Shown here one piece after another: positions 9,061 through 18,095 of a stretch of 64,000 nt of DNA. Location of the stretch: NCBI GenBank assembly GCA_017625035.1, contig JAGALX010000028.1:1-64000 (forward strand), written 5' to 3'. The notes under the pieces were generated by a model. That model did no database searches. It worked only from the letters and a program-made list of their open reading frames with translations, and was not told where the DNA came from. Source of the stretch: Clostridia bacterium (GTDB taxonomy: Bacteria; Bacillota; Clostridia; TANB77; CAG-508). The number at the start of each line of letters is the position of its first letter. The stretch's first letter is position 1. Made by a program: the position numbers and the translations under genes.

Positions 9061-10224
9061 ATGAAAAAGAAACTTATATCTATATTTGCTATATTGGTTA
9101 TAATTTGTACAACTAATTATACAGTATTTGCAGTAACATCATCAGATTATAAAAAACAAGCAGAAGAAGCAAAAGAAAAATCAAATAATGCACAACAACA
9201 ATTAGAAGAGGTAGAAGGTCAAATAAATTCAGCATTACAAGAAATTCAAGATTTAAGTAATTCAATAGATAGCGTTGAAGAAGAAGTTAGTGCTCTTTCA
9301 ACAGAACTAGATAATTTAAATGTATCAATAGAAGAAAAAGAAAAAGACTTAGAAGAAAAACAAAAATTATTAGATGAAAGACTATCAGCAACATATATGA
9401 ATTCAAACAATACATACTTAGAAGCCTTATTTTCAGGAGGATTAATTAATTTTATATCTAATTATGATATGATAAAACAAATTGCTGAATATGATAATAA
9501 TTTAATAGATGAAGTAAAAAATGTTAAACAAGAATTAGAAAATGAAAAAGTAAAAGTAGAAAATATAAAAGCAGAAAAAGAAGCTAAAATTACAGAGCTT
9601 AGCACATTAAAATCAGAAAAAGAAGAAAAAGTAAGTAATTTAACCGAAGAGCAAAAACAATTACAATCACAAATAGAAGAATATGACAATCAAATGAAAG
9701 CATTAGAAGAAAAAGAAAAAGAACTTGCAGCAAAAGAAGCAGAGGAAGCAAGAAAAAAAGCACAGGCAGCAAATAATTCACAATCAAATTCTAGTAGTGG
9801 AAGTTCATCTAACAGTTCACCAGTATCAAGTGGAAGTTTTATGTGGCCAGTACCATCAAGCCGTACTATATCATCTAAATATGGATACCGAATTCATCCT
9901 ATTTACGGAACAAAAAAATTACATGCTGGTCTAGATATTGCAGCTGCTGGAGGTGCTAATATAGTAGCAGCTGATTCTGGTACGGTAATATTATCTAGTT
10001 TCGGATACAATGGTGGTTATGGAAATTATGTAATTATAAATCATGGAAATGGACTAACTACAAGATATGCTCATTGTAGTAATTTATATGTATCAGTAGG
10101 ACAAACTGTAACAAAAGGACAAGTTATAGCTGCTGTAGGCTCAACTGGAGCTTCAACAGGAAATCATTGCCACTTTGAAGTAAGAATAAATGGTGTAAGT
10201 AAACAACCACTAGATTATTTATAA
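9061..10224 (+). CDS. Secreted coiled-coil M23 peptidoglycan hydrolase (EnvC/PcsB/CwlO-like)
   Basis: Cell-wall endopeptidase probably activated by FtsEX. A signal peptide covers about residues 1-24. Long Glu/Lys-rich coiled coils (about 28-115 and 155-240) match the autoinhibitory FtsX-binding arms of EnvC-type proteins. After a Ser/Asn-rich linker comes a LytM/M23 domain (about 262-387) with zinc ligands His288, Asp292 and His371 and catalytic His369 (CHFE). The gene starts 17 bases after ftsX. PcsB of streptococci and CwlO of Bacillus are known FtsEX clients but have CHAP or NlpC/P60 domains; this one carries M23, like EnvC but with its own intact active site. Confidence 0.88.
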   Translation: MKKKLISIFAILVIICTTNYTVFAVTSSDYKKQAEEAKEKSNNAQQQLEEVEGQINSALQEIQDLSNSIDSVEEEVSALSTELDNLNVSIEEKEKDLEEKQKLLDERLSATYMNSNNTYLEALFSGGLINFISNYDMIKQIAEYDNNLIDEVKNVKQELENEKVKVENIKAEKEAKITELSTLKSEKEEKVSNLTEEQKQLQSQIEEYDNQMKALEEKEKELAAKEAEEARKKAQAANNSQSNSSSGSSSNSSPVSSGSFMWPVPSSRTISSKYGYRIHPIYGTKKLHAGLDIAAAGGANIVAADSGTVILSSFGYNGGYGNYVIINHGNGLTTRYAHCSNLYVSVGQTVTKGQVIAAVGSTGASTGNHCHFEVRINGVSKQPLDYL

Positions 10225-10228
10225 AAAA

Positions 10229-10251
10229 GAGCAGTAACACTGCTTTTTTTT
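10229..10251 (+). terminator. Terminator after the FtsEX-hydrolase cassette
   Basis: A short stem GCAGT/ACTGC with a 3-base loop is followed by eight T, directly after the M23 gene stop. Confidence 0.75.
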
Positions 10252-10290
10252 GCACATTGGGTGCACATTTTTACGTCCCCAATGTGTGAA
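10251..10290. repeat. Dispersed GCACATT/GGGACGT palindrome, copy 2
   Basis: Core at 10262-10287 begins GCACATTTTTACGTCCCC and ends AATGTGT; an extra half-site TGCACATTGG precedes it. Same family as 4231-4257, 52905-52930 and 56766-56791. Confidence 0.6.
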
Positions 10291-10413
10291 ATCCCATCCC
10301 AATGCAAGCAAAAAATCTGCAAGGATCCATCTACATCAACTAGTCTGCATAAAAGTACGCATAAACTATTATAATTATAATGAGTAAATTTATATATATG
10401 AGAGGAGAAAAAA

Positions 10414-11625
10414 TTGAAAAACAAAGAAGAAAGAGCAACAGAGTTCAAAAAATCTAAAAAATACGAAATATTAAAAATTGTTATTGTAATTATACTAACA
10501 GCAATAATTACATATTTTTGTACAATTACAATAACATTAAAATCTTATTTAAATGGCTCTGATTTAACATATTTATCTACAAAATTAAGTTTGATAAAAC
10601 AAAAATTAGAAAATATTTACATATATGATATAAATGAAGAAAAAATGATTGAAAACGCTATAAAAGGTTATGTGGAAGGTATGGATGATAAATATACGCA
10701 ATATTTAACTACTGAAGAAATGACATCTTTAATGGAAGAAACTGCTGGAAATTATGTTGGAATTGGAGTATATTTAGCAAATAATACAGCTGATAATACT
10801 ATAATTGTTATAGGAGTAATAGAAGGTTCTGTATCAGAACAGGTAGGTTTACAAGCAGGTGACATTATAAAAAAAGTAGATGGTATTGAATATAGTGGTG
10901 AGCAGTTAGATTCTGCAACAGATGTTCTTAAAGGTGAAGAAGGCACTAATGTTAATATAACTATTATAAGAAATTCTGAAGAAAAAGAATTTACTATAAA
11001 AAGAAGTAATATAAGAATAAAAGCTGTATCTTCAGAAATGAAAAATAATAACATTGGTTATATAAAAATAAGCTCTTTTAATGAAGGTACTTCAGAAGAA
11101 TTTATAGAAGCATATGAAAATTTAAAAAAGGAAAATCCTTCTGGACTGGTAATTGATTTAAGAAATAATGGAGGAGGATTAGTAAGTGAATCATTAAAAG
11201 TTGCAGAAACAATGGTTGAAAAAGGAAAAACTCTTTTGATTACAGCTAATAAGCAAAACAAGGAAGAAATAAAAAAATCTCAAGAAAATCCTATAATAAA
11301 TATTCCTGTAACAGTTTTAATAAATCAAAATACAGCTAGTGCATCTGAAATATTGGCTGGAATATTAAGAGATAATTGCAATTATAAAATAATTGGAACA
11401 ACATCTTATGGTAAGGGAGTTATTCAAACTGTATATAGTTTTACTGATGGATCAGGTTTAAAAATCACATCAGAAGAGTATTTTACACCTAATCACAGTA
11501 AAATTGATAAAGTAGGAATAAGTCCAGATATAGAAGTTAAATTAGATTCAGAATGGGAAAATATTTCTAATGTTCCATATGAAAATGATTTACAATTGCA
11601 AGCTGCAATAAATGAGCTAAAGTAA
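10414..11625 (+). CDS. ctpA: S41 family carboxyl-terminal processing protease CtpA/CtpB
   Basis: Membrane-anchored serine protease that trims or degrades exported proteins. Start is TTG with GAGGAGA upstream. A membrane anchor lies at about 20-42, a PDZ domain at about 100-190 (GIGVYL...VSEQVGLQAGDIIKKVDG), and the S41 core follows. The catalytic Ser/Lys/Gln positions read as Ser309, Lys334 and Gln338, the same numbering I recall for Bacillus CtpB. Total 403 residues. CtpB in Bacillus acts in sporulation signalling; here the gene follows the FtsEX-hydrolase unit, suggesting a wall-related substrate, but that is inference. Confidence 0.92.
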   Translation: MKNKEERATEFKKSKKYEILKIVIVIILTAIITYFCTITITLKSYLNGSDLTYLSTKLSLIKQKLENIYIYDINEEKMIENAIKGYVEGMDDKYTQYLTTEEMTSLMEETAGNYVGIGVYLANNTADNTIIVIGVIEGSVSEQVGLQAGDIIKKVDGIEYSGEQLDSATDVLKGEEGTNVNITIIRNSEEKEFTIKRSNIRIKAVSSEMKNNNIGYIKISSFNEGTSEEFIEAYENLKKENPSGLVIDLRNNGGGLVSESLKVAETMVEKGKTLLITANKQNKEEIKKSQENPIINIPVTVLINQNTASASEILAGILRDNCNYKIIGTTSYGKGVIQTVYSFTDGSGLKITSEEYFTPNHSKIDKVGISPDIEVKLDSEWENISNVPYENDLQLQAAINELK

Positions 11626-11626
11626 A

Positions 11627-11655
11627 TTGAAAATTTCTACAATTAGTGATATAAT
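11627..11655 (+). promoter_or_regulatory. Sigma-A-type promoter between ctpA and the next gene
   Basis: TTGAAA (11627-11632), 17-base spacer, TATAAT (11650-11655). It decides that translation of the downstream gene cannot begin at the in-frame TTG at 11627. Confidence 0.6.
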
Positions 11656-11686
11656 AAGACTTAATTATATTTTATGGAGGAAAAAT

Positions 11687-12694
11687 TTGGAAGATATTAA
11701 TATAATTATAAAGTCTATATGTCAAGATTTATACGAAAACTTAAAACATAATAAATCAGCATTTTCTAAACTAAAATCAAAAAAATATTTATTAAAATTA
11801 AAAAAAATTAATAAAAAAACAGATTATAATTATGCAGAAGTCATAAGAGATGAATTAGGTAGTATATATAAAAATTATATAGTATTTAGCAAAAAGCAGG
11901 ATTATGAAAAAAATTTAAAAGTTTTAACAAATATTAAAAAAATGTATATACAACTAAGTTATATTATAGAGCAATTCTTAACTGGCAAGGATATCAAAAT
12001 TGGGTATTCCGAATATAAAAATTTAGAAAAATATATAAAAGAATTAGAATCTACATATGGAGGCTTAACAGAAAGATACATAAAAAAGCTTTCAAAAAAA
12101 AGAATCGGTAGACAAAAAAAAGAAATTAAAAAAATATATAAAGATAAATCAAAAATAACAGCAGAAAAAAAGCGAAATATTATTTCTATTTTAACAAACA
12201 AACTAAATGTATGGAATTGCAAATATAAAAAAGAACCTAATGTGAAAATAATTTATAATTCACTAAAAGCAGAATATATATTTATCAAAGAAAATACTAA
12301 TGAAAACAATAAAATTAAAAAATATAAGTTTAAAATGAACTTTTCAGATATAGAGCAATTACAAAAAAATGCCATAAAAAATTTAAAAAAGATGAATTTC
12401 GGTATAAGCATATATGAAGAATTAAATGCGGATGAAGAATGTTTCAAATATACAGATCCATTTATTATAATGATTTTTATAAAAGAAGGATATTTAGATT
12501 ATGCAAAGTTATATTTAAGACAGGTAAATGGAGAATCAAAAAACAAAAAATATCTTTTGCCATTTAAAATTATATATAATATAGATTCAAATTTAAAAAA
12601 TGGGATATTAACACCAATTAGAAATGAAATAATGGCAATAATAGCAGAAAGAAGTTCTTTATCAGTAGCAGAACTAAGAAAAAATAATAAATAA
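11687..12694 (+). CDS. Hypothetical Lys-rich helical protein
   Basis: I do not recognise a family. The TTG at 11687 is chosen as start because TATGGAGG lies 7 bases upstream and a consensus promoter overlaps the alternative start 60 bases earlier; this gives 335 residues. The protein is very basic (Lys/Asn/Ile-rich), predicted mostly helical, without a signal peptide or clear membrane segment. The C-terminal third (FKYTDPFIIMIFIKEGYLDYAKLYLRQ) is more conserved-looking and less charged. It is followed by a good terminator, so it forms its own transcription unit. Confidence 0.6.
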   Translation: MEDINIIIKSICQDLYENLKHNKSAFSKLKSKKYLLKLKKINKKTDYNYAEVIRDELGSIYKNYIVFSKKQDYEKNLKVLTNIKKMYIQLSYIIEQFLTGKDIKIGYSEYKNLEKYIKELESTYGGLTERYIKKLSKKRIGRQKKEIKKIYKDKSKITAEKKRNIISILTNKLNVWNCKYKKEPNVKIIYNSLKAEYIFIKENTNENNKIKKYKFKMNFSDIEQLQKNAIKNLKKMNFGISIYEELNADEECFKYTDPFIIMIFIKEGYLDYAKLYLRQVNGESKNKKYLLPFKIIYNIDSNLKNGILTPIRNEIMAIIAERSSLSVAELRKNNK

Positions 12695-12715
12695 AATTAT
12701 AAATTAAAATAAAAA

Positions 12716-12745
12716 AGGCTAAGTAAAATTAGCCTGAATTTTTTT
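12716..12745 (+). terminator. Terminator after the hypothetical gene
   Basis: Stem AGGCTAA/TTAGCCT with a GTAAAA loop, then GAATTTTTTT. Confidence 0.8.
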
Positions 12746-12765
12746 GAAAATTTGGAGGTATAAAA

Positions 12766-13470
12766 ATGTTTTATGAAATAATATCATCATTTGCTTTCAC
12801 AGCAACAGTCAGATTAATATTAGGATTTTTCCTAACTGGTATAATAGGTCTAGAAAGATCATCATGGAATAAACCGGCAGGTTTTAGAACTCATGCTTTA
12901 GTTGGTATAAGTGCAGTACTTGTAATGTTATGCGGAGAATATTTGTCAGAAAAATATGCTATGGATCCGTCGAGAATTCCAGCACAATTATTATCTGGAA
13001 TAGGTTTTTTAGGTGCGGGAACCATACTTAGAAATGGTGCAAATGTAAAAGGGTTAACTACAGCAGCTAGTTTATTAGCTGTAACTTGTATAGGATTAAT
13101 AATTGGTGCAGGTTTTTATGCATTAGGAATCGTTGCAACTATTATTGTATATTTTATACTATCATATTCATATATACTATTTTCTAGATTAGATCATTTT
13201 TCGATTTTTGAAATAGAAATAACAATTAAATCAGATAATAATGAAGTTGTAAAATCAATAGAAAAAATATTAAGTGAAAGAGCTATCAAAATAAAACACA
13301 TAAGTAACAATGAAGTAGATGATGAAGTAAAAAATAATGAAGAATATAGTGAAAAAACAAAAGTATTAAAAATATCAGGAAAATATAGCAATAAAGATGA
13401 TAATAATATGAATGAAATAATCTCAGAAGTAGCAAATTTGGAAGATGTAATAAAGGTAGAAGAAGTATAA
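12766..13470 (+). CDS. mgtC: MgtC/SapB family membrane protein
   Basis: 234-residue membrane protein. The N-terminal half carries four or five hydrophobic segments with the MgtC signature (GLERSSWNKPAGFRTHALVG, then SGIGFLGAGTILR and GLTTAASL). The C-terminal part (about 145-234) is a soluble ACT-like domain rich in Asn/Glu/Lys. MgtC proteins are linked to magnesium limitation and modulation of membrane ATPases, though the exact activity is debated. GGAGG lies 9 bases before the ATG. Single gene. Confidence 0.88.
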   Translation: MFYEIISSFAFTATVRLILGFFLTGIIGLERSSWNKPAGFRTHALVGISAVLVMLCGEYLSEKYAMDPSRIPAQLLSGIGFLGAGTILRNGANVKGLTTAASLLAVTCIGLIIGAGFYALGIVATIIVYFILSYSYILFSRLDHFSIFEIEITIKSDNNEVVKSIEKILSERAIKIKHISNNEVDDEVKNNEEYSEKTKVLKISGKYSNKDDNNMNEIISEVANLEDVIKVEEV

Positions 13471-13496
13471 GTAAATTTGTGAATTTGTAATAATTT

Positions 13497-13600
13497 TTAT
13501 ATAATAGTTCTATTGCGGACCAAAGTTTAAATATGAAAGCTTTCTATTATATAAAATCCATTGCACACGAATTTTTACAAATTTAGTGCGCGAACAAATA
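13497..13600. repeat. Structured intergenic repeat (TAGGAAAG family), copy A
   Basis: Arms TATATAATAG...CTATTATATA enclose a middle region with GCGGACCAAAGTTTAAAT, followed by AAATCCATTGCACACGAATTTT and GTGCGCGAACAAA. The same order of blocks is found at 18094-18200 and 49785-49950, and in degraded or reversed form at 61150-61232 and 63478-63692. It lies after mgtC. Confidence 0.7.
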
Positions 13601-13677
13601 TATTGTGACAAAAAATTTTGCTTTTATAATAAAAAAATGTTATAGTATTAGTATATGAAAAATAAGGAGAAATATAT

Positions 13678-14427
13678 ATGTTTTTTTCAAAGCCAGGAGA
13701 ATATGAACCATGTAAAATTTTTAGTGCTGGGCATTTCATTTTATTAGGTATAACATTAGTTATCGTTATAGTATCGCTATACCTTTCAAAAAGTATAAAA
13801 AAAGAGCAGGTAAAAAAAATAATACAAAAATGTACAATATTTTTATGGATATTAGAAATAATAAAAATTATATTTAATTTTGCAGTAGGAAATGGTGTAA
13901 ATCCTAATAATTATGTTCCACTATATTATTGTAGCTTAATATTATATGCAGGTTTGCTAAGTGGATTTGCAAAAGGAAGCCTAAAAAAAGTAGGAGATAT
14001 TTTTATTGCTACTGGGTCAATAATAGGAGGTTTATTTTTCCTATTTTGTCCAAACACATCTTTACCAACATATCCAACGTTTCATTATATAAGTATTCAA
14101 AGTTTTGTATTTCATGGAACAATGTTATATTTAGGAATATTAGTTAATATTACAAATTACATAAATTTAAAAATTAGTGATATAAAATATTATGCTGTAT
14201 TAATCACAGTTATAAGTTGTATATCATACATAGTAAATAATATATTAGGAACTAATTTTATGTTTATATCAAATAATTTTCCAAATACACCAGTAGAAAT
14301 TGTATACAATTCAACGGGGAAATTTTTCACTCTTACAATGATACTTATTCAAGTCGTTGGACCTTTTTATTTAGTATATTTCATCAAATATTTAATTAAA
14401 AAAATAGTTAGGTCAAAATACAATTAA
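13678..14427 (+). CDS. YwaF/TIGR02206-like integral membrane protein
   Basis: 249-residue protein with about six to seven hydrophobic helices. The pattern of an N-terminal FSAGHFILLG, a central PLYYCSLILYAG and a late PVEIVYNSTGKFF matches what I know of the TIGR02206 (YwaF) membrane family, whose function is unknown. Preceded by AAGGAG. No partner gene is adjacent; it stands between a repeat element and the dehydrogenase gene. Confidence 0.6.
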   Translation: MFFSKPGEYEPCKIFSAGHFILLGITLVIVIVSLYLSKSIKKEQVKKIIQKCTIFLWILEIIKIIFNFAVGNGVNPNNYVPLYYCSLILYAGLLSGFAKGSLKKVGDIFIATGSIIGGLFFLFCPNTSLPTYPTFHYISIQSFVFHGTMLYLGILVNITNYINLKISDIKYYAVLITVISCISYIVNNILGTNFMFISNNFPNTPVEIVYNSTGKFFTLTMILIQVVGPFYLVYFIKYLIKKIVRSKYN

Positions 14428-14534
14428 TTGATTAAATATAATTACATAAAGAAAAAATTTCAGTGCATAATAAATTCATACGAGTATTAGAATATGAAAA
14501 TATTCTTGAATAAAAAAAGTAGGAGGAAAAAAAT

Positions 14535-15611
14535 ATGGAAAGAAAAGTAAAGGTAGTTCAATTTGGAACAGGAAAAATGGCCAAATATACTATGAGGTAT
14601 GTATTTGAAAAAGGTGGAGAAGTAGTTGGGGCTGTAGATATAAATCCAGATATTATAGGAAAAGATATAGGTGAAATATTAGAATCAGATAATAAAGGGA
14701 TAAAAGTAACATCACTTGAAAATGCAGAAGAAATGTTAAAACAAGTAAAACCAGATATTTGCATAATAGAAACTATGAGTTTATTAAAAGATGTAAGTGA
14801 GCCATTCTTATTATGTGCTAAACTTGGAATAAATGCAATTAGTACATGTGAAGAAGCATTTTTTCCATGGAATTCAAATCCTAATTTAACTAAAAAAATA
14901 GATGAATTAGCAAAACAAAATGGATGTACGATTACAGGATCAGGATATCAAGATATTTATTGGGGACAATTAATAACAAGTATAGCAGGCTCAACACAAA
15001 GAATAACAAAAATAAAAGGAAGCTCTAGCTATAATGTAGAAGATTATGGAATGGCACTTGCAAATGCACATGGAGCTGGATTAACTTTAAAAGAATTTGA
15101 TGAACAAGTTGCAAGTGTTGACAAAATAAGTGATGAAGAAAGAAATAAAATAATTGAAAGTGGAGAATATTTACCATCATATATGTGGAATACAAATGGC
15201 TGGTTATGCGAAAAATTAGGATTAACAATAAAATCACAAACACAAGTAACAGTACCTCAAACACATACAGAAGATATTTATTCAGAAACACTTGGGATGA
15301 CTGTAAAAGCAGGAGATGCAACAGGTATGAGTGCTGTAGTTACAACAGAAACAGAAGAAGGAATTACTATAGAATCTGAATGTATTGGAAAAGTTTATTC
15401 AAAAGATGATTATGACAAAAATGAGTGGACTGTTTATGGCAAACCTAATACAACAATAACTGTGGCAAGACCTTCTACTGTAGAATTGACATGTGGTAGT
15501 ATTGTTAATAGAATTCCAGATGTAATAAATGCTGAGGCTGGGTATGTTACTACTGATAGATTAGGGGAGTTGAATTATAAAGTAAAGAATTTGAACGAAT
15601 ATGTGAGATAG
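14535..15611 (+). CDS. DapB-like NAD(P)-dependent dehydrogenase (2,4-diaminopentanoate dehydrogenase family)
   Basis: 358 residues. The N-terminus is a Rossmann fold (VVQFGTGKMAKYTMRYV) of the dihydrodipicolinate-reductase type, and the middle (GSGYQDIYWGQLITSIAGS) and C-terminal parts match proteins annotated as 2,4-diaminopentanoate dehydrogenase, an enzyme of clostridial ornithine fermentation. No other ornithine-pathway gene is next to it, so the substrate is uncertain. AGGAGGAAAA precedes the ATG, and a hairpin follows the stop codon. Confidence 0.7.
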   Translation: MERKVKVVQFGTGKMAKYTMRYVFEKGGEVVGAVDINPDIIGKDIGEILESDNKGIKVTSLENAEEMLKQVKPDICIIETMSLLKDVSEPFLLCAKLGINAISTCEEAFFPWNSNPNLTKKIDELAKQNGCTITGSGYQDIYWGQLITSIAGSTQRITKIKGSSSYNVEDYGMALANAHGAGLTLKEFDEQVASVDKISDEERNKIIESGEYLPSYMWNTNGWLCEKLGLTIKSQTQVTVPQTHTEDIYSETLGMTVKAGDATGMSAVVTTETEEGITIESECIGKVYSKDDYDKNEWTVYGKPNTTITVARPSTVELTCGSIVNRIPDVINAEAGYVTTDRLGELNYKVKNLNEYVR

Positions 15612-15638
15612 ATGTGTGAAGCTATGTGATTTAAGATT

Positions 15639-15690
15639 GCAGTCTGGCGGATTTAGATATGTATGTTTTTCTAAATCCGTCAAACTGCTC
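15639..15690 (+). terminator. Hairpin after the DapB-like gene
   Basis: GCAGT...GCGGATTTAG pairs with CTAAATCCGT...ACTGC around a loop ending in TGTTTTT. It lacks a good T-run on the right side, so termination efficiency is uncertain. Confidence 0.5.
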
Positions 15691-15763
15691 TATATAGAAT
15701 AATTGTTGATTTACTTAAATATGATATAAACAGAAGCAAATTTAAAGATGTCCGTTTTGGTTC

Positions 15764-16204
15764 TTAAGATTCCATAATAATGGTAACAGGTCCATCGTTT
15801 AAAAGATTAACTTTCATATCAGCTCCAAAAATTCCTGTTTGTACTATTGGAACTTGTTTTTTACATTCCTCTACAAAATATTCATATAAAGGAATTGCAA
15901 TATCTGGTTTTGCTGCATCACAAAAAGAAGGTCTATTACCACTTTTTTTACAGTCTGCATATAAAGTAAATTGCGAAATAATTAGTAATTCTCCATTAAT
16001 AGAGTTAAGCGATAAATTCATTTTATCATTATCATCAGTAAAAACTCTTAAGTTAATTAATTTTTTTACCAAATAATCTACATCTTTTTTTGTATCTGAA
16101 TTTTTAATACCTAATAATACTAAAAATCCTTGATTTATTTTTCCAACTATATTTTCACCAACAGTAACATCAGCGTTTTTTACTCTTTGTATTACTAATT
16201 TCAT
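15764..16204 (-). CDS. dtd: D-aminoacyl-tRNA deacylase
   Basis: Recycles D-amino acids mischarged on tRNA. The 146-residue protein carries both active-site signatures: [11 protein letters not shown] (about 78-88, catalytic Thr region) and the C-terminal [11 protein letters not shown] (cis Gly-Pro motif), and begins [15 protein letters not shown] as expected. Transcribed on the minus strand from its own promoter (16236-16264). Its 3' side carries a fragment (15721-15766) resembling part of the repeat seen at 49900-49950. Confidence 0.95.
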   Translation of the reverse strand: MKLVIQRVKNADVTVGENIVGKINQGFLVLLGIKNSDTKKDVDYLVKKLINLRVFTDDNDKMNLSLNSINGELLIISQFTLYADCKKSGNRPSFCDAAKPDIAIPLYEYFVEECKKQVPIVQTGIFGADMKVNLLNDGPVTIIMES

Positions 16205-16235
16205 TTTTCAATCATCTCCTAAAGAATTTTTTATA

Positions 16236-16264
16236 ATTATAAATTAATGAACATAAAATGTCAA
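16236..16264 (-). promoter_or_regulatory. Sigma-A promoter of dtd
   Basis: On the minus strand: TTGACA (16264-16259), 17-base spacer, TATAAT (16241-16236). This is a full consensus match, about 35-60 bases upstream of the dtd ATG. Confidence 0.75.
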
Positions 16265-16453
16265 AGATAATATTTGCAAGAAAAAATAACTACAAATTTA
16301 TAAAAAACATTACAATTTATATGTAAAATACAACTTTTAATTTTATTTGACAAGTAAAAAAGTTAAATGCAATTCCGCAAAGTAAATGCAAGTTGTAAAA
16401 CAAATGGTAATTTTAAAGTTTTAATTTTATCATATAAAAATCGTTCTAACATA
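16265..16453. other. Intergenic stretch between dtd and lysS promoters
   Basis: AT-rich with poly-A/T runs. A TTGACA at about 16349 has no good -10 at 17 bases. I see no T-box, riboswitch or gene here. Confidence 0.4.
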
Positions 16454-16482
16454 TTGAAAAAAAGCCAAATTTATGGTATAAA
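16454..16482 (+). promoter_or_regulatory. Promoter in front of lysS
   Basis: TTGAAA (16454-16459), 17-base spacer, TATAAA (16477-16482). Predicted transcription start is near 16489, just before a strong ribosome binding site that serves a short leader ORF. Confidence 0.6.
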
Positions 16483-16502
16483 TTTACAATATGGAGGGAA
16501 AT

Positions 16503-16559
16503 ATGGTGATTAAACGGCAAACAGATTTTATATTAATAAAAACAAATAAAATAATATAA
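16503..16559 (+). CDS. Putative 18-codon leader ORF upstream of lysS
   Basis: ATG 16503 to TAA 16559 encodes MVIKRQTDFILIKTNKII. ATGGAGGGAA ends about 5 bases before the ATG, as good as the lysS site itself. The ORF begins almost at the predicted 5' end of the lysS transcript and ends 24 bases before the lysS ATG. Three of 18 codons are lysine, not a dense run. It may be a small leader affecting lysS translation, or chance; no attenuator hairpin is evident. Confidence 0.3.
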   Translation: MVIKRQTDFILIKTNKII

Positions 16560-16583
16560 AAAATTTAAGGAGGATGCTAAATT

Positions 16584-18056
16584 ATGGCAAATGAATCAGA
16601 ATTAATGCAAGTTAGAGCAGACAAAATAGAAAAAATAAAAGAATATGGAATGCATGAACATCCAGAAAGATATGAAAGAACACACGATATCGAAAATTGT
16701 AGAAATTTAGAAGATGGTACTGCAAATATTTCTATAGCAGGAAGAATCTTATCAAAAAGAAAAATGGGTAAAATAACATTTATCCACATTGGTGATATCA
16801 CAGGAAAAATTCAATTAGTTATAAAAAGAGATGACCTAGGAGAAGAAGAATACAAAAAAATGCACGAAATTTTAGATATAGGAGATTTCATAGGTGCAAC
16901 CGGTGAAATATTCACAACTCAAGCAGGAGAAAAAAGTGTTCAAGTGTATGGTTACACATTTTTAGGAAAATCTTTAAGACCATTACCAGAAAAATTCCAT
17001 GGATTAGTTGACCAAGAGCTTATATACAGAGAAAGACATCTAGACTTAATAATGAATGATGAATCTAAAAAAAGATTTTTATTAAGATCTAAATTTATAA
17101 AATTATTAAGAGAATACTTAGATAATCATGGATTTATCGAAGTAGATACACCAGCATTACAAAATACAGCATCTGGAGCAACAGCAAAACCATTTATAGC
17201 ACATCATAATGCATACGATATGGACGTATTTTTAAGAATTTCACCAGAGCTAACATTAAAAAAATTAATTATAGGTGGATTTAATAATGTATACGAAGTA
17301 GCAAGAGATTTCAGAAATGAGGGAATAGACAGAAACCACTTACAAGACTTTACAATGGTAGAAGGATATAGTGCTTACTGGAATTACGAAGATAATATGA
17401 AATTCCTAAGAGAAATGGTAATTTATATAATAAGCAAACTATATGATGGAAATTTAAATGTTCAAATAGGGGATAAACTAATAGATTTCGGATGCGAATG
17501 GGATATAGTTTCATTTAGAGATTTATTATTAAAAGATTGTGGAATTGATATAGATAAATTTCCAACAGCAAACGAACTTTTAGCAGAAATTAAAAATAAA
17601 GGAATCAATTTAGATGATGAAAACTTAGAAAATCTAGGAAGAGGAAATTTAATAGATGCTCTTTACAAAAAAGTAAGTAGACCATCAATGATAAAACCAA
17701 CATATTTAATAAAACACCCACTAGATTTATCACCACTAGCAAGAGCGAATGATGAAAACAAAGATATAACAGATAGATTCCAATTAGTAGTAAATGGACA
17801 AGAAATAATAAATGGATATTCAGAGCTTGTAGATGCAAGAGAACAAGAAGCAAGATTCATAGAGCAAAGTCAATTAAAGGCAAACGGTGATGAAGAAGCA
17901 ATGTCAATAGACGAAGAATATATTAAAGCTATGGAATACGGAATGCCACCAATTTCTGGTTGGGGACTTGGAATAGATAGATTCTTACAATTCTTAACAA
18001 ATAGTGATAATATTAGAGATGTTGTATTATATCCATTAATGAGACCAAGAGATTAA
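16584..18056 (+). CDS. lysS: Lysine--tRNA ligase, class II
   Basis: Charges tRNA-Lys in the cytosol. 490 residues: N-terminal OB-fold anticodon-binding domain (about 45-150) and class II catalytic core with motif 1 (about 165-190), motif 2 FRNEGIDRNHLQDFTMVEGY (about 248-267) and motif 3 GWGLGIDRF (about 466-474). AAGGAGG lies 13 bases before the ATG. Single gene with its own promoter and terminator. It lacks the T-box found on many other synthetase genes. Confidence 0.95.
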   Translation: MANESELMQVRADKIEKIKEYGMHEHPERYERTHDIENCRNLEDGTANISIAGRILSKRKMGKITFIHIGDITGKIQLVIKRDDLGEEEYKKMHEILDIGDFIGATGEIFTTQAGEKSVQVYGYTFLGKSLRPLPEKFHGLVDQELIYRERHLDLIMNDESKKRFLLRSKFIKLLREYLDNHGFIEVDTPALQNTASGATAKPFIAHHNAYDMDVFLRISPELTLKKLIIGGFNNVYEVARDFRNEGIDRNHLQDFTMVEGYSAYWNYEDNMKFLREMVIYIISKLYDGNLNVQIGDKLIDFGCEWDIVSFRDLLLKDCGIDIDKFPTANELLAEIKNKGINLDDENLENLGRGNLIDALYKKVSRPSMIKPTYLIKHPLDLSPLARANDENKDITDRFQLVVNGQEIINGYSELVDAREQEARFIEQSQLKANGDEEAMSIDEEYIKAMEYGMPPISGWGLGIDRFLQFLTNSDNIRDVVLYPLMRPRD

Positions 18057-18062
18057 AATAAA

Positions 18063-18095
18063 AATACGTTTCAACATGTTGAAACGTATTTTTTA
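18063..18095 (+). terminator. Terminator of lysS
   Basis: Perfect 12-bp stem AATACGTTTCAA/TTGAAACGTATT around CATG, followed by TTTTA, six bases after the lysS stop. Confidence 0.85.

Noticed and set aside
16265-16453. Search for a T-box or lysine riboswitch before lysS
   Set aside because: No T-box core sequence, specifier loop or riboswitch-like conserved blocks were found.
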